Source: Proteobacteria bacterium SG_bin6 (lineage in GTDB: Bacteria > Pseudomonadota > Alphaproteobacteria > Sphingomonadales > Sphingomonadaceae). From it: a DNA stretch of 19,196 bases. A program made the position numbers and the translations under genes. The stretch lies in the NCBI GenBank assembly GCA_002083435.1, contig LWDJ01000016.1, positions 1 to 19,196 on the forward strand, in the 5' to 3' direction. Position 1 is the first letter of the stretch, and every line of letters begins with the position of its first letter. The notes below the pieces were generated by a model. The model did not search any database, was not told the origin of the DNA, and worked only from the letters and a program-made list of their open reading frames with translations. Positions 6,544 through 13,869 of this stretch are shown here, in pieces.

Positions 6544-8913
6544 CTACCCCCTCAACACCGCCCCCAGCTTCGCCGCCGCCGCGACCACCTTGTCGGCGAT
6601 CGCTTTCAGCTCGGCATCGGTGAAGCTCTTCTCGCCCGGTTGCAGCGTTACTTCGACGGCGAGGCTTTTTTGCCCTTCGGGAACGCCTGCGCCGGCGAAC
6701 ATGTCGAACAGCCGCGCCGCGGTGATCGCTGCCTTGTCGGCGCCCTTCACCGCGCGCACCAGCGCGTCGGCGGCGAGATCGGCGGGGACGAGGAAGGCGA
6801 AGTCGCGCGTCACCGCCTGCAAGGCGGGCGGGGCATAGGCCGGCCGCATGAAGCCGCCCGTGCCGCGCTTGGCGGGGATGGCATCGAGATAGATTTCGGC
6901 CGCCGCGACCGTGCCGCTCAAGTCGAACGCCTTCAGCGTCAGCGGGTGCAGCGTCCCGAAGCGCGCGAGCACGGTCTTCGGCCCCAGCCGCAAGGTGCCC
7001 GATTGGCCGGGGTGCCAGGCCTCGCCCGCCTCGCCGAACACTTGGCAGTTGTCGACCGGCGCGCCGGCCTCGCCCAGCAGCGCGAGCGCGAGCGCCTTGG
7101 CGTCGAACGCGTCGAAGCCGCGCGCCTTGCCCTGGCGCCAGCCGCGCGGCGTGGCCTCGCCCGCCAGCACCAGCCCGAGCGTCGGATGCTCGCCCTCGGC
7201 CAGATATCGCCGGCCCAGCTCGAACAGCCGCACTCCCGTCGCGCCGCGTTTCAGGTTGCGAGCCGCCGCGCTCAACAGGCCGGGGAGCAGCGAGGGGCGC
7301 ATCGCCTTCAAATCCTCGCTGATCGGATTGGCGAGCACCCAGGCGCTGCCGCCGAATACCGCCGCTTCACGCTCGGGGAGAAAGCTCCACGTCACCGCCT
7401 CGCTTAGCCCGCGCGCGGCGGCGGCGCGGCGCAGGCGGCGTTCGAGCTTCTGCTCGGGCGTCGCGGTCGGCTTGGCGACGCCGGGCACGCGGGGCAGGGG
7501 TGTTGAGGGAACAAGGTCGATCCCCTGGATGCGGATCACTTCCTCGACCAGATCGGCGGGGCCGTCGACGTCGCGCCGCCAGGTCGGCACCGTCACCTGC
7601 CAATCGCCGCTGACCGAGAAGCCCAGCGATTCGAGGATGTCGCGCTGGCGATCCTCCGCTACCGCCAACCCGCCCAGCTTTTCCGCGAGCGCGGGATCAT
7701 AGCCGATCGTTCGCGCGAGCGCGGGCGGCTGGCCGGCGTGGGTAACGCCGCTAGCCGTGCCGCCGCACAGATCGAGCACCAGCCGCGTCGCGATCGCCAG
7801 CCCATCCTCCAGGAACGCCGGATCGACTCCGCGCTCGAAGCGCTGACGCGCGTCGCTGGTGAGCGCGAGCTTTTGCCCCGTGCGCGCGATTGTCTCGGGA
7901 TCGAAATAGGCGCATTCGATGAGCACATCGGTGGTGCTTTCGCCCACTCCCGAATGCTCGCCGCCCATGATGCCGCCGATATCGTGGACGGCGGCATCGT
8001 CGGCGATCACCGTCATCGTGGCATCGAGCGCATAGTTCTTGCAGTTGAGCGCGACGAGGCTCTCGCCCTCGCGTGCCTTGCGCGCGACGAGCGGGCCGTC
8101 GAGCGTGGCCATGTCGTACACGTGCAGCGGGCGGCCGAGATCGAGCATCACATAGTTGGTGATGTCGACCAGCGCCGATTTGGGGTTCAGCCCCACCGCC
8201 TTCAGCCGGCGCGTCATCCAATCGGGCGCGGGGCGGTTGCTGACGCCCCGCACGGCCTGCGCAAAGAAGGCGGGGCAGCCGTCTGGATCATCGGTGCGCA
8301 CATCCGGCCCCGGCCCGCTCCCCTCGACCGGGTTGACCACCAGCGGCTTCAGCGTGCCGAGCCCCGCCGCCGCCAGATCGCGAGCGATCCCGCGCACGCC
8401 CATGCAATCCTGCTTGTTGGGGGTGACCGACACGTCGATCACCGGATCGGCCAAGCCAGCATAATCCGCGAAGGCGGTGCCGACGGGCGCATCGGCGGGG
8501 AGCTCGATGATGCCGTCATGATCCTCGCCCAGCTGCAATTCGCGCGCGCTGCACATCATGCCATTGGATTCGACCCCGCGCACGGCGGCAACCTTTAGCG
8601 CCATGCCGTTGGCGGGCACCACCGCGCCCGGCGTGCCCAGAACGCCGACCAGCCCGGCGCGGGCATTGGGCGCGCCGCACACGACTTGCAACGGCGCCCC
8701 CTCGCCGGTTTCGACAATCAGCACTTGCAGCTTGTCCGCCTGCGGATGGCGCTCGGCGGAGAGCACGCGCGCGATCCGGAAGCCCGCGAGCGCGGCGGCG
8801 GGGTCTGCCACCCCCTCCACCTCGAGTCCGATCCGGGTGAGCGCCGCCACGATCGCCTCCAGCGGCGCCGCAGTCTCCAGATGCTCCTTCAGCCAGGAAA
8901 GCGTGAACTTCAT
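6544..8913 (-). CDS. pheT: Phenylalanine-tRNA ligase beta subunit
   Basis: A 789-residue protein, the usual length. Together with PheS it forms the alpha2-beta2 enzyme that charges tRNA-Phe. The N-terminal MKFTLSWLKEHLETAAPLEAI is typical. An EMAP/tRNA-binding domain follows (about 40-150, RHPQADKLQVLIVETGEG, VVCGAPNARAG), then the B3/B4 editing region (DITNYVMLDLGRPLHVYD), the B5 domain, and a C-terminal FDX-ACB anticodon-binding domain (VTRDFAFLVPADL to the end). The start is ATG 8913, although the frame stays open for 53 more codons, because it gives the family N-terminus, has GGGAGGGG just upstream, and overlaps the pheS stop in ATGA. Translation is therefore coupled to pheS. Confidence 0.97.
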   Translation of the reverse strand: MKFTLSWLKEHLETAAPLEAIVAALTRIGLEVEGVADPAAALAGFRIARVLSAERHPQADKLQVLIVETGEGAPLQVVCGAPNARAGLVGVLGTPGAVVPANGMALKVAAVRGVESNGMMCSARELQLGEDHDGIIELPADAPVGTAFADYAGLADPVIDVSVTPNKQDCMGVRGIARDLAAAGLGTLKPLVVNPVEGSGPGPDVRTDDPDGCPAFFAQAVRGVSNRPAPDWMTRRLKAVGLNPKSALVDITNYVMLDLGRPLHVYDMATLDGPLVARKAREGESLVALNCKNYALDATMTVIADDAAVHDIGGIMGGEHSGVGESTTDVLIECAYFDPETIARTGQKLALTSDARQRFERGVDPAFLEDGLAIATRLVLDLCGGTASGVTHAGQPPALARTIGYDPALAEKLGGLAVAEDRQRDILESLGFSVSGDWQVTVPTWRRDVDGPADLVEEVIRIQGIDLVPSTPLPRVPGVAKPTATPEQKLERRLRRAAAARGLSEAVTWSFLPEREAAVFGGSAWVLANPISEDLKAMRPSLLPGLLSAAARNLKRGATGVRLFELGRRYLAEGEHPTLGLVLAGEATPRGWRQGKARGFDAFDAKALALALLGEAGAPVDNCQVFGEAGEAWHPGQSGTLRLGPKTVLARFGTLHPLTLKAFDLSGTVAAAEIYLDAIPAKRGTGGFMRPAYAPPALQAVTRDFAFLVPADLAADALVRAVKGADKAAITAARLFDMFAGAGVPEGQKSLAVEVTLQPGEKSFTDAELKAIADKVVAAAAKLGAVLRG

Positions 8914-9998
8914 GCGCCAACCCCTCCCGAAAGCGTCGGCACGTCGAGCACGCCAAAGCCATGATGTTTCAACCAGCGCAGATCGCCGTCGAAGAAGGCG
9001 CGCAGATCGTCCATGCCATATTTCAGCATCGCCAGCCGATCGATGCCGCAGCCGAACGCGAAGCCCTGCCACTCATCGGGATCGAGCCCGCAGGCGGCGA
9101 TCACCTTGGGGTGGACCATGCCGCTGCCGAGCACTTCCATGAAGCCGCCGCCATTGCCGCCGCCGCCGATCACGCGCTTGCCGTTGACCAGGCTATAGCT
9201 CACGTCGACCTCAGCCGAGGGCTCGGTGAACGGGAAATAGCTGGGGCGCAGGCGGAGCTGCACATCGTCGCGCTCGAAAAAGGCGCGCAGGAAGGTCTCC
9301 AGCGTCCATTTCAAATGGCCAAGGGTAATGCCCTTGTCGATCACCAGCCCCTCCACCTGATGGAACATCGGCGTGTGGGTCGCGTCCGAATCCGAACGAT
9401 AGGTGCGGCCCGGCGCGATGATGCGGATGGGCGGCTTCTGGTTGAGCATGGTGCGGATCTGCACCGGGCTGGTGTGGGTGCGCAGCAGCCAGCGGCGCTC
9501 GTCGCCGGCGCGATCGGGGAAATAGAAGGTGTCGTGCATCGCCCGCGCGGGGTGCGTCTCGGGGATGTTGAGCGCGGTGAAATTGTGCCAGTCGTCCTCG
9601 ATCTCCGGACCGGTCGCGACCGCGAAGCCCAGATCGGCGAAGATTTCGGCGAGCTCGTCCATCACCTGGCTCACCGGGTGGATGCTGCCCATCGGCTGCG
9701 GCTCGGCCGGCAGCGTCATGTCGAGCGTTTCCGCCGCGAGCCGGGCGTCGAGCGCGGCGCGATCGAGCACGTCCTTCTTGGCGGCGAGCGCGGCGGTGAC
9801 GCCCTCGCGCAACGCGTGGATGCGCGGGGCGACGCTCTGGCGCTCCTCGGGGGAGAGGGCGCCCAGCGTCTTGAGCAGCGCGGTGACGCTGCCCGATTTG
9901 CCGAGCGCCTCCACCCGCACCGCCTCGATCGCCTCGGGGCTGTGGGCGGCGTCGATCCGGGCGAGCAGCGCGGCGTGCAGGGCTTCGGTGTAGGTCAT
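8910..9998 (-). CDS. pheS: Phenylalanine-tRNA ligase alpha subunit
   Basis: A 362-residue class II synthetase catalytic subunit. A coiled-coil N-terminal arm (about 1-90) leads to the catalytic domain with HPARAMHDTFYF, LLRTHTSPVQIRTM, GRTYRSDSDATHTPMFHQVEG (motif 2) and GFAFGCGIDRLAMLKYG (motif 3). The start ATG 9998 is chosen over the open extension to 10052 because MTYTEALHAALLARI fits the family N-terminus and AGGACG stands about eight bases ahead. Between the second and third motifs a Gly-rich VIGGGGNGGGFMEVLGSGM replaces a stretch that is usually less glycine-rich. The stop overlaps the start of pheT by four bases. A terminator lies just upstream, after rplT. Confidence 0.97.
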   Translation of the reverse strand: MTYTEALHAALLARIDAAHSPEAIEAVRVEALGKSGSVTALLKTLGALSPEERQSVAPRIHALREGVTAALAAKKDVLDRAALDARLAAETLDMTLPAEPQPMGSIHPVSQVMDELAEIFADLGFAVATGPEIEDDWHNFTALNIPETHPARAMHDTFYFPDRAGDERRWLLRTHTSPVQIRTMLNQKPPIRIIAPGRTYRSDSDATHTPMFHQVEGLVIDKGITLGHLKWTLETFLRAFFERDDVQLRLRPSYFPFTEPSAEVDVSYSLVNGKRVIGGGGNGGGFMEVLGSGMVHPKVIAACGLDPDEWQGFAFGCGIDRLAMLKYGMDDLRAFFDGDLRWLKHHGFGVLDVPTLSGGVGA

Positions 9999-10023
9999 GC
10001 GGGTCGTCCTGTTGCTGTGCGGC

Positions 10024-10052
10024 TCGAACCCCAGTTCGGGGGGCGGGGTCAA
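10024..10052 (-). promoter_or_regulatory. Weak candidate pheS promoter
   Basis: On the minus strand TTGACC (10052-10047) is followed after 17 bases by GTTCGA (10029-10024). The -35 match is good and the -10 match poor. A promoter in this gap is expected only if the terminator after rplT is efficient, so this is offered as a candidate. Confidence 0.25.
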
Positions 10053-10063
10053 GCCTTCGGCCC

Positions 10064-10098
10064 AAGAAAAAGGCGCCGGTGGTTGCCCACCGACGCCT
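10064..10098 (-). terminator. Intrinsic terminator between rplT and pheS
   Basis: Read on the minus strand, AGGCG-T-CGGTGG (10098-10087) pairs with CCACCG-G-CGCCT (10082-10071) around a GCAA tetraloop, with one wobble, and TTTTCTT follows (10070-10064). The structure is complete. It begins 25 bases after the rplT stop, leaving no room for a pheM-like leader peptide, so it looks like an operon end or partial terminator and not a classical attenuator. Confidence 0.85.
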
Positions 10099-10123
10099 CA
10101 ATTCCGTGTCGCGTGGCTGTGGC

Positions 10124-10489
10124 TCAGGCGGCCTGAGGCAGCGCCGCCTTCGCCTGCGCGACCAGGGCGCTAAACGCCTCGCTCTCGTGCATCGCGATGT
10201 CGGCAAGCACCTTCCGATCGAGTTCGACGCCCGCGAGCTTCAGCCCGTGCATGAACTGAGAATAGGTGAGGCCTTCGGCGCGCACGCCCGCGTTGATGCG
10301 CTGGATCCACAGCGCGCGGAACGAGCGCTTCTTAACCTTGCGGTCGCGATAGGCGTATTGCCCGGCCTTCTCCACCGCCTGGCGGGCGATGCGAATCGTG
10401 TTCTTGCGGCGGCCATAATAGCCCTTGGCCTGATCCAGGATCCGCTTGTGCTTGGCGTGGGTGGTAACACCCCGTTTCACGCGTGCCAT
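10124..10489 (-). CDS. rplT: 50S ribosomal protein L20
   Basis: A 121-residue basic protein beginning MARVKRGVTTHAKHKRILDQAKGYYGRRKN, the standard L20 N-terminus that threads into 23S rRNA, followed by the globular part (RDRKVKKRSFRALWIQRINAG). It is needed early in assembly of the large subunit, and in several bacteria it represses its own operon. It lies 14 bases behind rpmI, with GAGGGAG ahead of its ATG, so the two are cotranscribed. Confidence 0.97.
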   Translation of the reverse strand: MARVKRGVTTHAKHKRILDQAKGYYGRRKNTIRIARQAVEKAGQYAYRDRKVKKRSFRALWIQRINAGVRAEGLTYSQFMHGLKLAGVELDRKVLADIAMHESEAFSALVAQAKAALPQAA

Positions 10490-10503
10490 TTACTGCGTCT
10501 CCC

Positions 10504-10707
10504 TCAATTCAGGCCGTAAGGCGCCCAGGCCTTCACGGTCTTGGTGTCCGCGTCCGACAGCACGCTGGTGCCGCGATTCTGGCGGATATACTTGGCGTTG
10601 TGGCTGATCAGCCGGTGGCGCTTGCCGGCGACGCCGTGCTTGATCTTGCCGGTGGCGGTGATCTTGAAGCGTTTCTTCACACCGCTCTTGGTCTTGAGCT
10701 TGGGCAT
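10504..10707 (-). CDS. rpmI: 50S ribosomal protein L35
   Basis: A 67-residue basic protein, MPKLKTKSGVKKRFKITATGKIKHG at the N-terminus and RHRLISHNAKYIRQNRG in the middle, both diagnostic of L35. AGGAG lies close ahead of the ATG. infC, which precedes rpmI in many bacteria, is absent here: the upstream gene is the hisN-like phosphatase, 133 bases away. Confidence 0.97.
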   Translation of the reverse strand: MPKLKTKSGVKKRFKITATGKIKHGVAGKRHRLISHNAKYIRQNRGTSVLSDADTKTVKAWAPYGLN

Positions 10708-10737
10708 TTTCGTCTCCTGTACTGTCGCGACGATTAC

Positions 10738-10773
10738 GAACGGCCACGGCAGCCCAGATTCGCCGGTCCGTTC
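10738..10773 (-). promoter_or_regulatory. Hairpin in the rpmI leader, possible L20 control element
   Basis: In the minus-strand leader, GAACGG (10773-10768) pairs with CCGTTC (10743-10738), and GCCG/CGGC inside it pairs after a small 2x3 internal loop, leaving an 11-base loop. It ends about 30 bases before the rpmI start. L20 represses rpmI-rplT translation in E. coli and Bacillus by binding leader RNA, so a structured leader is expected. I cannot show that this one resembles the L20 site. Confidence 0.3.
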
Positions 10774-10840
10774 CTCGAATATCGCGGGAAGCGTGCGCCG
10801 TTAGTCGAAACGCGCGGGAAAGGCAAGGGAGTGGGTAGCG

Positions 10841-11623
10841 TCAATGGCCCCGGCAGGCGAGGCTTTCGACAATTTCCTCGATCCGCGCCGGATCGCCCGC
10901 CGCGATCACTTCGCCGCGACTGTTCTCCGTCAGCGGATCGCCCGACCAGTCGCACATGCGGCCCCCGGCACCTTCCACCACCGGCACCAGCGCCGCGAAA
11001 TCATGGAGCTTCAGCCCGGCTTCGACGACGATGTCGCACCAGCCGCTCGCGACCGTGCCGTAGTTGTAGCAATCGCCCCCCAGGATCGTCGAATAGACCT
11101 TGGCATCAAGATGCTCGAAGGCGTGGAGCTGATCGTCGTTGAACAAGGCGGGCGAGGTGGTCGCGAGCAGCGCCTCGCCCAGCGCCGCGCAGGGCCGGGT
11201 CTCGGCGGGCTTGCCGTTGAACAGGGTCGGCCGCCCCGTCACCCCCAGCCAGCGCTCGCCGAGGATCGGCTGGTCGATCACGCCGAGCAGCGGCCAGCCT
11301 TCCACCACCAGCGCGATCAGCGTGCCGAAGATCGGCCGCCCGGCGATGAAGGCGCGGGTGCCGTCGATCGGGTCGAGCACCCAGGCGCGGCCCGATTTAC
11401 CAGGCTTGGCGCCATATTCCTCGCCGATGATCGCGTCATCGGGGAAGCGTGCCTCGATCAGGCGGCGGATCGCGGCCTCGGCCTCGCGATCGGCGAGCGT
11501 GACGGGGGATTGATCGCCCTTTACCTCCAGCCCATGGGCGGCGCGGAAATAGGGGCGGATAACGTTGCGCGCTGCCTCGGCGCAGCGCTCGGCAAGCTCG
11601 ATCTCGGCGTCGGTGATGCGCAT
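10841..11623 (-). CDS. hisN: Inositol monophosphatase-family phosphatase, probable histidinol-phosphatase
   Basis: A 260-residue protein of the Mg-dependent IMPase fold. Metal-binding motifs are GEEYG (67-71), WVLDPIDGTRAFIAGRP (81-97, with DPIDGT) and HDFAAL with Asp208 in the C-terminal motif GWCDIVVEAGLKLHDFAAL. The FIAGRPIFGTLIAL stretch and the overall pattern fit the HisN branch, which removes phosphate from histidinol phosphate in histidine synthesis. A general inositol- or nucleotide-phosphatase role cannot be excluded. The start ATG 11623 is preferred over an open extension of 12 Arg/Pro-rich codons. nudC ends 54 bases upstream on the same strand. Confidence 0.85.
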   Translation of the reverse strand: MRITDAEIELAERCAEAARNVIRPYFRAAHGLEVKGDQSPVTLADREAEAAIRRLIEARFPDDAIIGEEYGAKPGKSGRAWVLDPIDGTRAFIAGRPIFGTLIALVVEGWPLLGVIDQPILGERWLGVTGRPTLFNGKPAETRPCAALGEALLATTSPALFNDDQLHAFEHLDAKVYSTILGGDCYNYGTVASGWCDIVVEAGLKLHDFAALVPVVEGAGGRMCDWSGDPLTENSRGEVIAAGDPARIEEIVESLACRGH

Positions 11624-11677
11624 GGCGGGGGCTTTAGGCGGCGCGCGGCGGCGAGGCAATGCGGGTGGGGATCCGGC

Positions 11678-12553
11678 TCAGCCGGCTTCGGCCCAGGCGC
11701 TCAGCAGCGTGTGGGCGATGGCATAAGGCGGCGGCGCCAGGAAGCGCGCGCCCGGATCGCCGGCAAGCGCCGCGCGCACCTCACCGCGGGTCGCCCAGAA
11801 GGCATCCTCCAGCTCGTGTGTATCGAGCGTGATCGCATCGTCCTCGGCAGCGCCGACACAGGCGATCATCAGCGAGCTGGGGAACGGCCAGGGCTGGCTC
11901 GCGATGTAGCGCACGCCGGAGACACGGACGCCCGCCTCCTCGAACAGCTCGCGCGCGACCGCTTCCTCGATCGATTCGCCCACTTCCAGAAACCCGGCGA
12001 GTGCCGAATAGCGCCCCTTGGGCCAGGCGGGTTGGCGGCCGAGCAGGCAGCTGCCCTGATGCTCGGCGAGCATGATCACCACCGGATCGACGCGCGGAAA
12101 ATGCTCGGTCCCGCAGGCGTCGCAGCGCCGCGCCCAGCCGGCGCGGAATATCGCGGTCGGTTGCCCGCAATTGGCACAGAAGCCGTGGCGGCTGTGCCAA
12201 TCGAGCAGGCTGCGCGCTGCGGCATAAGTCGCCGCTTCGCCGGGTGCCATCGCCCCCAGCATCGCGAACAACCGCAGCGACCGCCCCGCCGGCACGCGGG
12301 CCCCGGGCAGCAACGCCGCGAAATGCGGCCGCTCGCGCTCGCCGAGGCCGAGCAGCACCAGCTCGGCGCCGTCGGGCGCATCGGCAAGGCTCGTCCAGCT
12401 CAGCTGGCCCTCGCCGTCGAGCACCGGATCGAACGCATCGAGCACCAGCAGCCGCGCGCGCCAATCGCTCTGCGCCGCCGCGAGCGCCTCGGCATCGTGG
12501 CGCAACCGGTCGGCACGATCGAGCGTGCCGCCGGTAAAACCGGGCATGATCAC
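11678..12553 (-). CDS. nudC: NAD+ diphosphatase / NADH pyrophosphatase, NudC-type Nudix hydrolase
   Basis: A 291-residue protein. Zinc-ribbon cysteines CANCG (126-130) and CDACG (144-148) precede the Nudix box from Gly187 to Val209 (GX5EX7REUXEEXGU intact), followed by the NudC signature SQPWPFPSS (219-227). The family splits NAD(H) to NMN(H) and AMP and removes NAD caps from RNA. The N-terminal domain is divergent, as usual. The start is GTG 12553, whose GTGA overlaps the serine hydrolase stop. An ATG two codons later (12547) is an alternative. It is linked with mutY through the intervening gene. Confidence 0.93.
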   Translation of the reverse strand: MIMPGFTGGTLDRADRLRHDAEALAAAQSDWRARLLVLDAFDPVLDGEGQLSWTSLADAPDGAELVLLGLGERERPHFAALLPGARVPAGRSLRLFAMLGAMAPGEAATYAAARSLLDWHSRHGFCANCGQPTAIFRAGWARRCDACGTEHFPRVDPVVIMLAEHQGSCLLGRQPAWPKGRYSALAGFLEVGESIEEAVARELFEEAGVRVSGVRYIASQPWPFPSSLMIACVGAAEDDAITLDTHELEDAFWATRGEVRAALAGDPGARFLAPPPYAIAHTLLSAWAEAG

Positions 12554-13869
12554 CGCGTGATATCGGCGTAGAACGCCTTGCTGAAATCGCTGCGCAGCGG
12601 CCAGCGCTCGCCGGGGATGTAGTTCACCATCACCGTCACCCGCAGCTGGCGCGCGCGATCGACCCAGGCGATGGTGCCGGCGGCGCCGCCCCAGCCATAA
12701 GTGCCCTTGCTCGGGCCGCCGGGCATATCGACCAGATAGACCGAGCCGCCCGCGCCAAAGCCCTGCGACGGGCCGGGCGCGCCACCGGTGTTGGGCACCG
12801 CCCCCGGATAAGTGACGCCCGCCGGCAGCAGGTTCGATAGCGCTAGCGTGACCGTCTGCGGCTTCATTATCCGCGCGCCATCCAGCTCGCCGCCATTCTG
12901 GAGCATGTGGAGAAAGCGGTCATAATCCGCCGCCGACATCACCAGGCCCGCACCGCCATAGAGGAAGCTTGGCGGCTGAAGATAGGCGCTCTGCGCGCCG
13001 GGATCGATCGGGATGGGGTTCTCGCCGAAAAAGGCATAGCCGGTGATCAGCCGGCTCGCGTCAGCCGCCGGCACCTGGAAATAGGTGCTGTTCATCTTCA
13101 GCGGGGTGAAGATGCGGGTTTGCAGGAAGCTGTCGAACGGCATCCCGCTCGCTTTCTCGATCACCGCGCCCAGCACGTCGAGCCCGATCGAATAGCTCCA
13201 TTTGGTGCCGGGCTCGGCGATCAGCGGCAGCGTCGCGACGCGTTCGGCGAAGGCTTGCAAGCTTGGCGGGCGGACCTTGCGCGCCTGCACCTCGGCGCCG
13301 ACGGTGCTGGTGAAGGGGGTGATGCCGTTCTTCTCATACTCCGCCAGCAGCGGCCCCTTGGTGACGATGGTATAGCCGAGGCCCGCCGTGTGCGTCATCA
13401 GATGGCGCACCGTGATCTGGTTCTTGGCGGGCACCGACTCGAGGCTTTTGTCGGGATCGGTCAGCACGCGCATATTCTTGTATGCCGGGAAAAAATCGCT
13501 GATCGGCTGATCGAGCTTGAGCTTGCCTTCCTCGATCAGGATCATCGCCGCCATCGCGGTGATCGGCTTAGTCATGGAATAGACGCGCCACAGCGTGTTT
13601 TCGTCGGCGGGCGGGGCGGCGCCCTCGAAGCTCAGCTTGCCGGCCTTGAGGATCGTGGTCGTCTGCCCCAGGCCGATCGCGGCGACGACGCCCGGCGCGC
13701 GGTTCTGGCGGACATAGCTATCGACGACGCCCCGCGACTGGGTGAGCGTGGCGGGGGTGGGCGCGGGCGCGCTCTGGCGGAGCGCCTGGCGCGCCTCGAC
13801 CGCGACCAGGGGCAAAGCGACCAGCGGCAGGGTGAGCGCGAGCGTGCGGACGGTGATACGGCGGGTCAT
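12550..13869 (-). CDS. Exported serine hydrolase, class C beta-lactamase/esterase family
   Basis: A 439-residue protein. A signal peptide (MTRRITVRTLALTLPLVALP and on to about residue 27) leads to a beta-lactamase-like domain. The nucleophile motif SMTK is at 98-101 (Ser98, Lys101), a Tyr-containing motif KWSYSIGLDVLGAVIEKASG marks the second catalytic element, and GWGGAAGT stands near the C-terminus where the third motif lies. Members include esterases, D-amino-acid peptidases and AmpC. The substrate cannot be told from sequence and resistance should not be assumed. The start ATG 13869 overlaps the mutY stop (ATGA). The frame is open for 144 more codons, but those are a shadow of mutY. Confidence 0.9.
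   Translation of the reverse strand: MTRRITVRTLALTLPLVALPLVAVEARQALRQSAPAPTPATLTQSRGVVDSYVRQNRAPGVVAAIGLGQTTTILKAGKLSFEGAAPPADENTLWRVYSMTKPITAMAAMILIEEGKLKLDQPISDFFPAYKNMRVLTDPDKSLESVPAKNQITVRHLMTHTAGLGYTIVTKGPLLAEYEKNGITPFTSTVGAEVQARKVRPPSLQAFAERVATLPLIAEPGTKWSYSIGLDVLGAVIEKASGMPFDSFLQTRIFTPLKMNSTYFQVPAADASRLITGYAFFGENPIPIDPGAQSAYLQPPSFLYGGAGLVMSAADYDRFLHMLQNGGELDGARIMKPQTVTLALSNLLPAGVTYPGAVPNTGGAPGPSQGFGAGGSVYLVDMPGGPSKGTYGWGGAAGTIAWVDRARQLRVTVMVNYIPGERWPLRSDFSKAFYADITR

Noticed and set aside
8914..9072. N-terminal extension of pheT by 53 codons
   Set aside because: The extension overlaps pheS in another frame. ATG 8913 has a good ribosome binding site and yields the family N-terminus.
10099..10123. 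pheM-like leader peptide for pheST attenuation
   Set aside because: Only 25 bases lie between the rplT stop and the terminator stem, and no short frame with Phe codons is present.
8961..10136. Open frame of 391 codons on the plus strand
   Set aside because: It is antisense to pheS. The composition is His/Ala/Arg-rich and no family is recognised.
10844..12571. Open frame of 575 codons on the plus strand
   Set aside because: It is antisense to the hisN-like gene and nudC, both with intact family motifs. No ribosome binding site or domain supports it.
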